64,000 nt of DNA from positions 5,704,001 through 5,768,000 of the forward strand of contig NW_023503972.1 in NCBI RefSeq assembly GCF_014529535.1. Reading direction: 5' to 3'. The translations under genes and the position numbers were made by a program. The first letter of the stretch is position 1; each line of letters opens with the position of its first letter. Below are positions 47,514 through 60,162 of the stretch, piece by piece. The notes below the pieces were generated by a model. It saw nothing but the letters and a program-made list of their open reading frames with translations. It did no database searches and was not told the origin of the DNA. This DNA comes from Bradysia coprophila. Its lineage: Eukaryota > Arthropoda > Insecta > Diptera > Sciaridae.

Positions 47514-50231
47514 CAGAGCCGTAGCTAGACTCGATTTTCAGGGTGTGCTCAGCTCCGAGGAAAAAAATCATTTACAAATTCATGTGAAACCCTCTTGTGT
47601 TAGGTTATTTGTCTAACATTATGGATCTAACACAAATATCATGATTAGGTTTCGATCTTTCGTTGCTGATCTTCAATTAATGATTTATTCAAATCCGATT
47701 TTCCTGTATCAGTGAATAAAAAATATTTCCACTAAAAACAAATATTCGTAAAAGAAGAGTGTTCGATATAGTCACCATGGTGTGGAAGAGTGTTCGATCT
47801 AGTCATATTAATGAAATTACGTACAAAATATTCGAATTATTGAAACAACTAAGATTTCCAACAGGGAGGTTGGAAATCATGGTTTGATAGCGAAATGAAA
47901 CGCATTTCTGTGTAACAAAATAATTTGAGATAAAAAAGTCTTCGCAATTCGATTAATCTTTTCGAAGAAGAATTTCTATTTGAATCAAAAACGTACACTA
48001 TATTGCACTTACCATACCAATTATTCATTCAAAAATAATCACATTGATTTATTTTCATTTAAGTTCGCAAGAGTACACTGTGCAAACATTACATGGAATT
48101 GTTCTATGACTTTTTTGTAAACCATGCTTGTTTCAAAAAATGAAACAAAACGAAACAAATCAAAATAAACAAAACAAATCAAAACGAAACAAATCAAAAC
48201 AAAACAAAACAAAACATGTTTCGGCCACTTGGCAACAAATTACAAGATCTGTTTTAAAGATTAATACATGGATTTCGATTATCACTCTTTCCAGGTAGCA
48301 TCATTGAGATTGAACTTAGAGGTAAACAAAGTAAAATTTTAAATTTTTTAATATAAATTGCTTCGAAACAGCTAAAAACAAATTGTTTTTCCGTGGGAAA
48401 ACAAATTTAATTTGTGCTGTTTCGCGACCTAATACTTACAATATTTTTATGTTTCACTTTGTTTACCTCTAAGTCCAATCATAATTAAGCTACCATAAAA
48501 GAATAATTAACGAAATCCAAATATTAATCCTTAAAACAGATCTTGTAATTTGTTGCCAAGTGGCCGAAACATGTTTTGTTTTGATTTGTTTTGATTTGTT
48601 TTGTTTTGATTTGTTTTGTTTTGTTTCACTTTTTCGAAGCAATGTTGGCAACTTACAATAAAAGATCTCACAGAATAATTTCGTGTGTATGAAAAGTCAA
48701 TGCACACATGATTTCAACTTCTAGGATTTGTATTAAAAAATCAACGTTGATGTGATCATTTTTGAATAAATGTTTCGTGAGTGCAGTGGTGTTATGTTTT
48801 CGTTCGAATAACCAGGTTTCGAAATATGTGAACAATCTGCAAGACATTTTTTATCTCCATTATATATTGTTTTAGAGAAATGCTTTTCATTTTCTGTAAA
48901 ACCACGATTCCCGCACCTCCCAGCAATCACTCAAAATTAGTAAAATTGAGTTGCAATGAATTCAGCAATATTCTGTCCGTATGATTGGTAGTATTAAGTT
49001 GCGAGCGAAGCGAGCGTTTTTTTTTGTTTAGCTGAAAACTTACTCGAGCGAAAAAATTCTAGTTCATGGCTTAAATACATTTTCTATCTTTCCAGTTAGT
49101 TTCGAAATTCAAGCGGCTTCTTCATTTCAAAACCTTCCCCTTTTAAAGACACATCTCCATTTGAGTCACTTTCTGATTTTCAATAAGATTTTAATCTTCT
49201 TTGTATGGCATTTCGTTTTTTTTATTGAAAAACCATTGGAAGTCTCATTAGGAAACCGAAGACTGGACGGGAAATGCAAGCCTCGTCGGAAAACCGGTGT
49301 GAATAAAATTTTCAGATAACCGTGATTTTGGCCAAACGATTTCGTCGAGCCACTATTAAATTGTATTCGACAGAAAATATTGTACCTTGAAACATCAACT
49401 ATTATATCTCAAATTTTCAAATGTTTTAACTTTTAAAATTCCATTTTCGGGTATGTTCCCAACAATTTGTTCTACGTAAATCTAGTTGTTCCAATATTTA
49501 TTTATTATTGAAATAAGGAAGTAATTTTTGAGTCTTGTTTCTTGGCTTGCGGCCACGAAACAAGACTCAAAATTTGAATTTCACGGCAACGAAACAACGA
49601 ATACAATTAGGAAGCAACCAACAAAGTTTCCATTAACGTGTATGCAAATTCACTGAATTCGAGAATCAATTTCTCGACATCCTTGCCACCGATTTAGACG
49701 TGAGCTTGTTGAACTCGCACGGATACTTAAATTTTTTTATAATTAGGTTGAACGATTTTGAGCTAAAGCAGAGAATTTCAAAATTTCCCGAAAATGACGC
49801 CCTAGTCTACAACAGTAAAAAGTTCAGTTATAATTGTCAACCACAGGGACCTAATGGTGTTCCACAGCTGCCTTGCTACGCATTGAAACTCCAGGTCTGC
49901 CTTATTTTGAATACAAATTTGAAGACGAAAGGATGAACTGAACGCAAGATGCTCAGCTTCTGTTTTTGAGAAATATATTATGTGCCACAGTTAGACTCAC
50001 ATTCATACAATTAAAAGATACGAATCAAAAATCAATTAACAAACAATATAATAAATACAGAACTATATACAGAAATATAAAGACTTAAGTCTATTAGTGC
50101 CAACTGGTAGCACTCCCTCAAAGGTTTATATTACTTATAATTTTTTTTTAAACTCAAGTCGGTCCAGGGTGTGCTCAAGAGTTTCCAGGGTGTGCTCAGC
50201 ACACCTTCGCTCCTTAGTAGCTACGGCCCTG
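47514..50231. mobile_element. Non-autonomous hAT-like element, 2.7 kb, 8-bp target duplication
   Basis: It starts CAGAGCCGTAGCTAG. Its right end, read inward, is CAGGGCCGTAGCTACT. Both ends are flanked by a perfect 8-bp direct repeat ATGTCGTC (47506-47513 and 50232-50239). Eight-base duplications with CAGNG-type termini are diagnostic of hAT elements. GGGTGTGCTCAGC occurs inside both ends. I see no hAT transposase or BED zinc finger: the longest internal frames are 65-78 codons. A foldback is nested at 48,130-48,638. Confidence 0.8.
48130..48638. mobile_element. Foldback with AAACAAATCAAAAC repeat termini, nested in the hAT-like element
   Basis: The left arm opens with repeats of AAACAAATCAAAAC, then CATGTTTCGGCCACTTGGCA and ACAAATTACAAGATCTG. 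The right arm returns as CAGATCTTGTAATTTGTTGC, CAAGTGGCCGAAACATG and a run of GTTTTGATTTGTTTT. The centre is a second hairpin (CGAAACAGCTAAAAACAAAT / ATTTAATTTGTGCTGTTTCG). Confidence 0.7.
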
Positions 50232-51901
50232 ATGTCGTCCAATCCAATGCCCTATTGAGTTACAAGTCATTCGTCAACATTCACTAGCAAATTTTTGTCA
50301 GTTTTAACAAGGCTACACATATCGCAGACATATCATCGCAGGAGAGAAATAAATAGTGAACTTTGGTAGTTATTGTCACTTAACGAAAAAAAAGCTTTTG
50401 GTATTTTCTCAGCGGCACTCACACATCTACTTTTAAAATAAACAATGAATGTCGTCGTACAGAATTTATTAAAATTACATAACGAAATGCATTTGAATAC
50501 TCCTGACTTTCGTTGCATTATACATCCCCTTGAAATGAATCTCGGTACTTTGTCGATTTCTATTTCCCAGCGAATTACTAATTCATACCGTTATGGAGTG
50601 ATGAAGTGGATAGAGTTAAATCTGCTTGACACATTTTCGTTCGCTTTTCTGCGTTTATTCGGGGACAGTGAAAAAAGTTTGCTCATTAATGACGACAGTC
50701 CGTGTGCTTTACGTTGTGCCTTTGTGATGTGATTTAAAAATAGATAAAAGGAAAACTGCATTTATTCCGTCATCCATATAGTAGTTTATCCGTTAGCGGA
50801 GTATGGGGTTCGATACAAAGAGAATAAAAACGGAACAAGGTAGTTAAGGGTGGATACGATAATCGAATGGATGAAATGGACTGGACATCCTACAATTTCT
50901 GTTTGTTTCGCCATTAAATTTTCTAAAACATTTTTCCGATTATCTGCACGTAAACAGTGCGCTTGAAAGCTAGCTTTTTTCAGAGGCGCCGACTTTTGTT
51001 AGGCTGATGGGGAGGCAAGATTATTTTTCTGAAATCCTAAGTAATGAAAAAATGTCAATCCAACTTCTCTTCGGTATACGAGACTTGGAAGGAAATAAGG
51101 ACGAAAACCAACTGAAATTAAAGACTGCTACTGCATGAAAAGGCACCGCTGTCAAATGAATTCATTACAGTCCAGTTTGTCCTTTCTCTTAGCGTTTAAT
51201 GTATCCTAAAATCACTGCAAAGGACTCCGACGAAATTTATGGATGCCGACCGAAAAACAAACGAGAAAACTAACAAATCCATTTGTCCAAATATATATTC
51301 TAATGCAAACACATAATTTTCACCAAATATAAATGTTCGGTTCAAGTTTATCAACAATGGTGTAGGTATACAACACACCATGTATTATACAATGGATACA
51401 GAAGTAAACACACAAAATTATCCAAAGCAAACAAACCCATAAAGAATAGCGACTTTTCTTGTAGTTTGTTTTTTCCTGAAATTCGGCTAGCTTTATTCAA
51501 TGCACATAATAAAGAGGAATAACAACAACAGCAGCTTTACATTATTTGAACGTTAAACCATGAACTATGTTTACATTATTTCAACTAGAACTAAATACAG
51601 AGCACACACCCAGTAAGGAAAATACATAATGGAGGTGGATGTTTCAGTCGAGTTAAATAAAATAAAGTTTTGTGATAACAGAGAATGAAGAAACTATTTT
51701 GTTAGCAGCAAAAGTCACGGTTCACAATAAATTTTTTTGTGTCGTTTTAAAACACAAATTGGATCACGGAAAGTAAATTAAACTTTCGGTCACACTTTCG
51801 CTCGGATTGTTCATTTTTCATTTGACTTGGTCGAACTGAAAATGGTCATTTTCCCAATAAAAAGGGCTAAAAGTTTCTGAATGAATACTTTCTTAAGGCT
51901 A

Positions 51902-52218
51902 ATCAACACAACGCCAAATTGTTGCCTATATTCGGGCGCATTTTTTTTATTATTTTGATGATAACTGTGGACTCGCGTTCTTCTTGGAAAAAGTACGAAC
52001 ATCGTTTGGTGTTGAAATGGACAAGCTTCTAATAAAAAATAGAAATGTTTATGATGATATATCCTAAATCCGAGAAAACTCAATTATTTACTGAAAGCTA
52101 ACCCATTTTAACAGCAGACGATTTTCGCCCTTTTTCCAAAAGACACTAGTTTAAAATTAGCATCGAAAAAAATCAATTTTTTACTCAAATGTCGGCAACG
52201 ATTTGGCGTTGTGTTGAT
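51902..52218. mobile_element. 317-bp MITE with TA flanks
   Basis: ATCAACACAACGCCAAATTG plus TTGCC pairs with GGCAACGATTTGGCGTTGTG plus TTGAT with one mismatch. TA lies on both sides (51900-51901, 52219-52220). Confidence 0.65.
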
Positions 52219-53935
52219 TAGTCATAATCGATACCATAGAGGTGGACTACCTAGAGGAATTAATCGATACTATCGACGATTATGTCAGAATCTTTGTGGT
52301 TTCATATATACACAACCACAGAACCTTAAGAACAAATTCACACGAGATAGACTTTGCTCCAAAAGGCTTGTTCTTTCAAGCTCTGACGTAAGTGGTCATA
52401 TATAGCAGAAAGAATGTTAAAGAATGTCATAAAAATACTTAGATCAAATGAAGTAATAGATCCGTTAGTAAAACTGCGAAAGACTGCTGTTCATACACCA
52501 TGATTTTTTGATTTTTTGGACCATCTCTTTTGTGAAGATTTCCAGTTTGGGCGTTTTGAAATTTAACTTTTAGAAACACTCATACCGGTAATTAATCATC
52601 CATCAGTTGACTGAATCCGTCAATAACGATAATGTTTCTCGACTTTGCAGTGAGCGCTCATAACGTGAAACGTCAATCCAACTCTGGTGTGATTTAGCGT
52701 TTCAAACATTGGGATGGTTCACAAGTTTTCTCAAAATAAACTTGCCGATTCACACCACCAGCCAACAGAATGAACATTAACATTTAAGTGTAACGAGGTA
52801 CATCCTAGTTCTATTTACGTAAATTGCATAATTCGATCGACTTAAAGGTCATGCGAAATTAATAGACAAGTAGAACAAGTACACATCCACAGTATAGTGG
52901 TGATGTAATAACATTCATCACACCCACCCACATTCGTGTGTGCTCCCTTAACATGTGGAAAAAAAGTGTTCGTTACGGTGGCATGTTGTCACCTTAATAG
53001 AACACCGTGTTCGAAATGTAAATATACCGAACAAGGACAATAATATCATAGTTGAACGCGAATGGGGAGAAGAAGAAGAAGAAAAAAACTTTATAAGTCA
53101 ACCGGCACAATTTTATTTGGCTTTAAACGACATTAATTTTGCTAGAATTCTTGTAGTTGACACATTTATAAGGATGTTAAGTCACTCGGATTTATTTTTG
53201 TTGTTTTTTATTGCTTTGAGAGTACCATTGTGAAGACGTTGTTTGAATTCCCCAAAAAAAAGCAGAAAAGAAAAAGCACGAAAAAAATGTAAATTTGGGG
53301 TCCCTTCTTGCTTGCGTACATAACATTCATAGATTTATGGATAACTCTGCTCACATTTGGGGATACACAGAAAGAAAGAAATTCCATCATTAGAGGGCTT
53401 TTACGAAAGCCACTAAAACATTATGATATGTACGTGGATCGTGTAACTTCTAGTTAGAATTGCGCGTAATATGGACTAACTTTTGTCTGAACATTTGGCG
53501 GGATATATATACGATATGTAAGGATACGATAGGCATTCCTCTTTATACATGTGCTTCTGGAATGGAAAAATACAAATGATGTGCCAAGAAGAATGAGTCC
53601 ATATTTCGCTACATGTGCACTCGGGGAATATCAGACAAAAATATCCGCTTGGATAATGGAAAACTCAACGAATTCCTGCGAAAACAATTTACAACTAAAT
53701 CTTACCGGAAAATATTTTTGGGAAAACGTTTTTCTAGATTTTCCTTAATTTTCCCAAGAAATTTTTTTTTTGTGATAATTTAAAAATGATTGAAAATCCG
53801 GGAAATCGTATTCATATAAAAGTTGGGTGCCGTGTTTTTTCGCGGATGTGCATTACCTTCTGTTTATATACTTTGAATTACGCACGGATGTCTATTTTCA
53901 GGTGACTTTAGCGTCGTTATGTTGCTCACATATTA

Positions 53936-54324
53936 GGGGAATTCCTTTCATTTTATTTTTACTGGTACTGGCGCGTATATTCTGAGTATATCCAGTATAA
54001 CGAGTATATCTTCGTATATTCCGTATATCGAGTATAAGTCGCATGCGAGGTCGCATGTGTTTGACAACTGCCACATGTAGAAAAATGAAATTTTTTACGC
54101 GATGGATTTCGATCAAACAAAAAAAGACTGAAATCATGTGCCAATCACATACAAAAACAAACATTAAAAAATTTCATTTTTCTACATGTGGCAGTTGTCA
54201 AACACATGCGACTTATACTTGATATACGGAATATACGGAATATACGAAGTTATACGAATACATACTGGATATACTCAGAATATACGCGATATACTTAGTA
54301 TAAATAAAATGAAAGGAATTCCCC
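53936..54324. mobile_element. 389-bp palindromic element with CGTATATTC repeat arms, TA flanks
   Basis: GGGGAATTCCTTTCATTTTA at the left pairs with TAAAATGAAAGGAATTCCCC at the right, with TA on both sides (53934-53935, 54325-54326). The next ~100 bp of each arm are degenerate copies of CGTATATTC / GAGTATATC. The inner arms match well (GACAACTGCCACATGTAG and AAAAATGAAATTTTTTA). Confidence 0.75.
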
Positions 54325-54722
54325 TATTGAATTTGTTTGCGTCAAGTTGCAATTAGTGGGGAAGTGAATTCGATTCCATACAAACAGAGTAGGTGTAACA
54401 ACATTATTCAGAAGAAAAAAAATGATGATGACAACATAACAAAAAAATTAATTCAGCTGAAAGTCGGAATCTATAATTTCACTGAGGGTTTGTGTTACCT
54501 TCACAATTTATGCAAACTTTGAACGTAACGTCAACAAACGACCGTTTCGTTTCTCTTTCGCAATTGAATTGTCAGATTTTGGGTGTCGATCGGACTTCTA
54601 TAGGTTGTCACTTTGAAGGTAGTTTCTATGAGGTACCAGTTAACAATAACTCAAAATTTGCTCTCTGACATAATAAATTAAGATTGGCTCACCTAGTTTG
54701 TGTATATTACGTAGGTGGAAGC

Positions 54723-54934
54723 ACGGGGTTTCAGGGGGTTTCGAACATTTAGTTTTTTCATGTTGCAGATATTGCAGTGTCAAATTCTGTCCAAGATGTG
54801 ACATATTTGCAAGGTATTGGCCTTTTTCACAAAGTATAATCAGCGTAACCTTCGTAAAAAGAATCTTGAATCTGACAAGAGCACGTGTGCCAACGTGTAA
54901 AAAACAAATGTTCAAAACCCCCTGCTGAACCGTG
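54723..54934. mobile_element. TIR element, about 212 bp
   Basis: ACGGGGTTTCAGGGGGTTTC plus GAACATTT at the left pairs imperfectly with AAATGTTCAAAACCCCCTG plus CTGAACCGT at the right. Confidence 0.5.
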
Positions 54935-57113
54935 GCGATCCTCTTGTCAAACGGACAGTACATAAACAAATTCCATCATTTATCCCATAAAATACAAAAT
55001 GCGCAATGCGCCTAGGCTAGCACCGAAGCTGACGACAGTGCTTTGGCCTAGGCCTGTCTATTGTAACTATAAATAAATACAAACATTTGCAACCTGTTAC
55101 AAACGGCTGTCATCTGTTATCGCCAACAACAGCAACAATAAACGACAATCCCTGACTAATTTGGTCTTATAATAACAAAAGGCATTTTCAAAACAAATGA
55201 AGTAGACGATTTCTGAAATCAATCTCTTAAAATCTTCGATCAACTGAACTAATAGATCAGATAGTAAAACTGTTAATATGCTTGCCGTCTGTGACAGGTT
55301 AAACCGTTCTACAATAATTTGTTCTAACTGTAAGTACATTATTCTTTAAGTAGGTTGAACCATTGAAACATTGAAAACATCGCTTTCGCTGTATTTAGGC
55401 TGTTGCATCGATGAATAATATCTGCAGAAAATAAGTCATTTCCAATGTTGCTTTCAAATTGAGGTTCTATTATTGAGATGAAATTCAAACATTCTACAGA
55501 TGTTTCACCGAATATCTAGCGCAAAGACCTTGGAATTCTTAGATAAATCCAAAAGATGTGAAAATAAAAATTTAAACTTGTCGAAAATATCATGTCCGCA
55601 CGTTAGTTAGCGGGCGTGACACATATCTACCACCAAAAATGTTTTACAAAATTTTTGGGGACGGTGGAGCATATTTACAGCAAATTTTTGATTTCATCCC
55701 CTTAACTCCAACTTACATATTTGGAATCTAGGCATCCATACGAGTTCAACGAGCTATCACACGTAAAAGGAGGTTAAGATTTGGCTGAGATTTTAAAATT
55801 TTGGTTTTGTATGAAAATAAGCAAAATTTCGTTTTTTCAGATAGCTGAAATCGATAGTTAGTTAGTTAGTTACTTAGTTCCTATGGAAAATTGGATCCAA
55901 CAACTCCTAAACGTTTTTATAAATTTTCCTGGTTTTTTGGTTATAGGCCCAAAAATAAGATTAAAATTTTCAAAAGTTGGAAAAACCCATATCTTGGTAG
56001 TTACAGCTCCACAAATTCTCCATAAAATGAATGTTGAGTGAGGTATGTTTCGGTACACGATATAGTGAAAGGTGTGTGTTGTTTTGGAATGTGTTTCTTG
56101 TTGGGAATTGTGGGGATCATTAAGTATTAACTTCCACCAGGTTCCTACATTTTGGGATGACAAATCATTCCTCTGGAACTTTCTATTAGGAATTTCCTAG
56201 CTTCCGTCTGTTTTTTTATGGATTTGAGTTATTTTCAATTAGTGAGCTGTTCGGAGGTTGGTTCCTAAATTTTGGGATGACAGATGTTTCCTCTGGAACT
56301 ATCTAACTTCAATCGGATTTTTCGATGGATTTGAGTTATTTTCGACATGAGTGACCCAAAAAAATTGTGAAAGAAAATTTAACAAAAAGAAACTTGCGTC
56401 ACAAGTGGCAAATGCTGAGAAACCTATTGTTAGGAAAATGGTTAAAAAATGTACTGAAAGAATTTAAACAGAAGAAAACCGAATCAATATGTTTGAAAAT
56501 TCCAAAATCTAAAGTACACATTTAGTTTATGTGTTTAGTTTTGTATATCCCGAACAAAACATTGAACCAAACAGTCAGTTGTTTAAATCGACGTTGAGTT
56601 GAGTGGAATGTGGTTTTAACAGGTGTGAATGATACACTGAAAAAAAAAACGTTAAACGAAATGAAATATCAGTCCGTCAAGAAGTATATTAAGACGAGTG
56701 AATTATAATATGTTCGACCAAAAAGTATAACATGTACCACCAAATGGTAAAGGAAATGCATATCCAAGGAATACTATTTTGGGTAAGACACTCTGCCGGA
56801 AAATAATGAGATTGTTGGAATTTATATATATAATGAGCCTGCAATGAATATACAATCCTTTGAGTTCAGGTGCACCTAGTGTAGAAAATTGTCATTGCAT
56901 TACCAATGGAGCTGGCTGTAATTGGATTTGAGTTTAATATAGTTGTAAAAGAGATGGTCAAGGTCGAAAGAAACTTGTGGGCAGTCTGATTGCTCAAGGA
57001 TCGCATCATTCTTTGACTCAAAATTTAAAAGTGTGATCTAAAGTATAGTTTCCACTTAAAAAGGGCATTCCGTTTAGCCTCCGTCTACATGCCAGTTGTA
57101 AAATAGAACAAGA

Positions 57114-57181
57114 GAACTGTCACGCAAACGGAGTGGAAATTGAATTTATTTCAATTTTTTACTCCGTTTACGTGACAGTTC
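57114..57181. repeat. Short hairpin, arms 21 bp
   Basis: GAACTGTCACGCAAACGGAG plus T pairs with ACTCCGTTTACGTGACAGTT plus C with one mismatch. The ~26-bp spacer is AT-rich. Confidence 0.65.
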
Positions 57182-57521
57182 CTTTGAGACCAAGAATCGT
57201 ATTTCAAATGACAAAACACGCAACGGTCTATGATTCTACACATTTCGTATGGAGAGAGAATTAAGTCTATTTTCACTTCCGATTTTCTCAATTTCTCTGT
57301 TATGTGTTGACAGTAGTTTGCAATATATTTGATCAAGGCAGCTCTCTAGCAATATCACACCGATTGTTTACAAAATTCATAGGCCTAATTCCATTTTTTT
57401 TGGTGTATTTATCATCTCAGACCTAAAAAAGACCGAAAAACATTTTGCTGTGATGTTGTCTAGAAAAAAATTGCTATTAAAGCACACGCAGGTGGACACA
57501 GAGCAAACAAATTTGTCGCTA

Positions 57522-57552
57522 TATAAAAGCCTAATTGTCAGCAACTTCGTTA
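57522..57552 (+). promoter_or_regulatory. TATA box and initiator of the cysteine-rich peptide gene
   Basis: TATAAAAG at 57522-57529 is followed 30 bases later by TTAGTT with its A at 57552, close to the arthropod initiator TCAGT. The ATG is at 57613, giving a ~60-nt leader. A strong TATA promoter suits an inducible or tissue-specific gene. Confidence 0.65.
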
Positions 57553-57612
57553 GTTCCGTGAGTAGAGTTTCGTTGGAATAAGTTTTTTGTGTAATTATAA
57601 AAACTATTAAAA

Positions 57613-59557
57613 ATGACACCAAAGTCGGTCATTTTAGTTGCTCTGTTGGCAGTACTGACGTTCAGTTTATTAATAAATGAGGGCACAGGTAACCCTACTT
57701 AATTAAATTTAGTAAAAACCATGACAAAGTAAAGTTAACCAGGCAGGAGCGCTGTATATATAGCCCTATATTTATTTTTTCGAACAAAATTTTCCAATTT
57801 ATGTCAGTGTTCATTTGAGTTCATTTTAATCCAGTGTATTAGGTCCCTTTTTTTATTTATAAATAGGTTTTTATTTATTCAAAGCGTTTCGAAAATGAAC
57901 CGCTCCTGCCTGGTTTATTTTACTCTGCCTTGGTAAAAACAGAAAACATTTTTTCAGATGCTTGTTAATTACAATATTCTGATATTTCGTCGCTCTCTCG
58001 TCTACAAAAATTTATTAAATTGACATGTCCTGTGTGGCTACGAATACACAATTATTTTATCGTTAGATTAAAATGTTTATCTATAAGTCATACAGAAAGT
58101 TACACTTTTAACAACGAAAGAAAAACACAATTTATTCTATTTTCTCAATTGAGTCATTGATTCAACAAACACTGACGACACAAACATTTCTCAGATGATT
58201 TTTCAAAAACGTTTCTGTTCTGGGTAGCTCACAACATCCTCAAGAATTTAAGTCCACTTGGAACCAAGTCCAATAAAACCATTTTCTACATGACTTTACG
58301 AAGTTTCAAGTTTCAGATTCACTCACGAACTTTGACGACTCACGAACACATTTTTTGGAAAAGGTCGAAATAGGTGGGAGGTCGAAAACTCGAAAATTTA
58401 GCTTCTGTGATTTGTCGCAAGTTGTCAATGATTTTTTTTTTAATTTTCAAAATCGATTTTTGGCATCTAGGGATGATAACAATTTTTTTGGACTACGGCA
58501 GTCTCGATCCTTTATCGCACACCCCTAATGGGCACGTATTCATTCGTACACATGGTATAAACAGTGTGAATGTGAATTAATCTTTCATATTCGTGTGTTT
58601 TCAAATGTTTCGTAGACAGTTTTTTACATGTGGTGAACGTCCCGTTTTTGTATTTTGCATTTCAAATTCCAATTCTAGTAAGGTCCCTGACCGTGATGTG
58701 CGGATGCGAAAACCTGATCGTGATTTGCTTATGCAAATTTACATGTAAAATAAAATATACCGCAAATCACGGTTGTTGGATCTTGATTTGCGGTATAATT
58801 TGTATGACGCTTTAGATACCTCCAAATATCGGTCTCCATTGAATTTCATATAAAATACCACAAATCACGGACACCATAACGCACATCTCGATCCAATTAA
58901 AAAATTAAACTTAGTTAAAGAATTTCTTTAAATATCGATTAATTTTTGATTAATTGCGAAGCCAAAAGTTCAATCTTCATAATAAAGTTTACCACTACTC
59001 CTGGATGTCAAAGGATTTCAAGAAAACGACGTACAAAGTTAAAAATTGTCACAATACCACAAATCACGGACAGGGACCTTAAGTACATTTCATATGAAAA
59101 TTGTATTTAAAGTCATTCACTAGTGTAGCTGTGTACTTATTTTATATACAAGCCATTTTTATCAAACCGGACACTTTAAACGGCTTGCATATATATTTGT
59201 ATAACATTTTTGTGGTTTTATTGGGTTTACCGCGCGTAAACAGTTTAAATGCACATGTAGGCAAGCTTTTATACTGTACTTTAATGCGAGTGGTTCAAAT
59301 GCATCTACAAATACAACATTTACTTTAAATTACAGAAAATCGGTCATTCTTATTTACTTTGACTTTAGCAAGAGGTGGAATGATGAAAAATTGTCTATCG
59401 AGTTAATACAACTTTGTTTGTTTATTTTGTTTCAGCTGAACCGTGTACATTTGCTGGGATCGGTATCATTGGTACTGCTTGCTCGGAACAATGTGAAATT
59501 GCGCCTGCTATTGGAAACTGTCCAACAGGACTTAAATGTTGTTTATGTAAGTTATGA
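57613..59557 (+). CDS. Cysteine-rich secreted peptide (defensin-like spacing), two exons
   Basis: Exon 1 (57613-57688) encodes a clear signal peptide (MTPKSVILVALLAVLTFSLL, then INEGT). It joins in phase 1 across a 1,747-bp GT-AG intron to exon 2 (59436-59557). The precursor is 65 residues. The mature part, probably from EPCTF, is about 39 residues with cysteines spaced C-x11-C-x3-C-x8-C-x5-CC and ends GLKCCLCKL. The CC pair and the spacing recall beta-defensin-type antimicrobial peptides, but the first loop is longer than usual. A possible donor (TTTAT|GTAAGT) just before the last codons would remove the seventh cysteine, so a third exon is possible. TATA and initiator are upstream. Two MITEs sit in the intron and one starts 12 bp after the stop. 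The antimicrobial role is inference. Confidence 0.7.
57730..57922. mobile_element. MITE in the intron of the cysteine-rich peptide gene
   Basis: TAAAGTTAACCAGGCAGGAG plus CG at the left pairs with CGCTCCTGCCTGGTTTATTT plus TA at the right. Length about 193 bp. Confidence 0.65.
58681..59079. mobile_element. 399-bp element with repeated CAAATCACGG motif, TA flanks
   Basis: AGGTCCCTGACCGTGAT at the left and ATCACGGACAGGGACCT at the right are inverted, with TA on both sides (58679-58680, 59080-59081). Inside, variants of ACCGCAAATCACGG and its reverse complement occur about six times in both orientations. It lies in the intron of the cysteine-rich peptide gene. Confidence 0.7.
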
Positions 59558-59568
59558 ATATAAAAAAA

Positions 59569-60012
59569 CACGGTGAGCTTGAAACAAATTTTAGTTGAAA
59601 GTAGTTGTACCCAAAATGTTATAGCTGTTTATAGTGAAGGACTAGGCCCTGATCATTTTCCCACAAAAATTACGGGTTGACTCAGAGTTACTCTGCTTCA
59701 CTCTATACGATTAAATACAAATCGTACTCATAAGGAACATGCTGTATGTGGTATCATTAGAAAGGCAAAGCCTCAGGCTAACGGATACTATCAATATTCT
59801 GCCCAAAATCTTCGAAAAATCTATGTTTTGCTGGTGATACTACTTCACTGGATCCCTAATTATATTAAAAAAATGGTTTATCTCAAAAAAACCCCGTTCA
59901 AGCGACTTTAATTTTTATGGGAAAATGATCAGGGCCTAGTCCTTTACGATAAACAGCAATAACATTTTGGGTACAACCACTTTCAACTAAAATGTGTTTC
60001 AAGCTCACCGTG
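59569..60012. mobile_element. 444-bp TIR element directly after the cysteine-rich peptide stop
   Basis: CACGGTGAGCTTGAAACA at the left and TGTTTCAAGCTCACCGTG (one mismatch) at the right start long arms of about 110 bp that also share TTTAGTTGAAAGT, GTTGTACCCAAAATGTTAT and CTAGGCCCTGATCATTTTCC. No target duplication longer than A-runs is certain. Confidence 0.75.
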
Positions 60013-60162
60013 AAAAATCTGATAGAAACTGATTGAACAAATTTACTTTTGCATTTTCTGACAGTTGCCTGATTTAACGTACCGTCATTTTAAATATTGA
60101 AGAAACACTACATCAGAGTTTTCAATTTGGCTAAGATGTAAACAGAACACTATTCATACAAC

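Larger units (their letters stand above)
42489..57500. other. 15-kb gene-poor, repeat-rich stretch
   Basis: No open frame resembles a known protein. The listed elements are a ~0.9-kb foldback (42.9-43.8 kb), a 2.7-kb hAT-like element with a nested foldback (47.5-50.2 kb) and several MITEs. Direct repeats of GTGCTTCCACGTTTGCC occur near 45,378 and 45,806. A 20-bp word GGCGCTTTTGTAGTTTTCAG occurs twice just before the hAT-like element. Two related repeats are near 41,460 and 55,590 (CACGTTAG...GCGGGCGTGAC). The rest shows nothing I can name. Confidence 0.45.
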
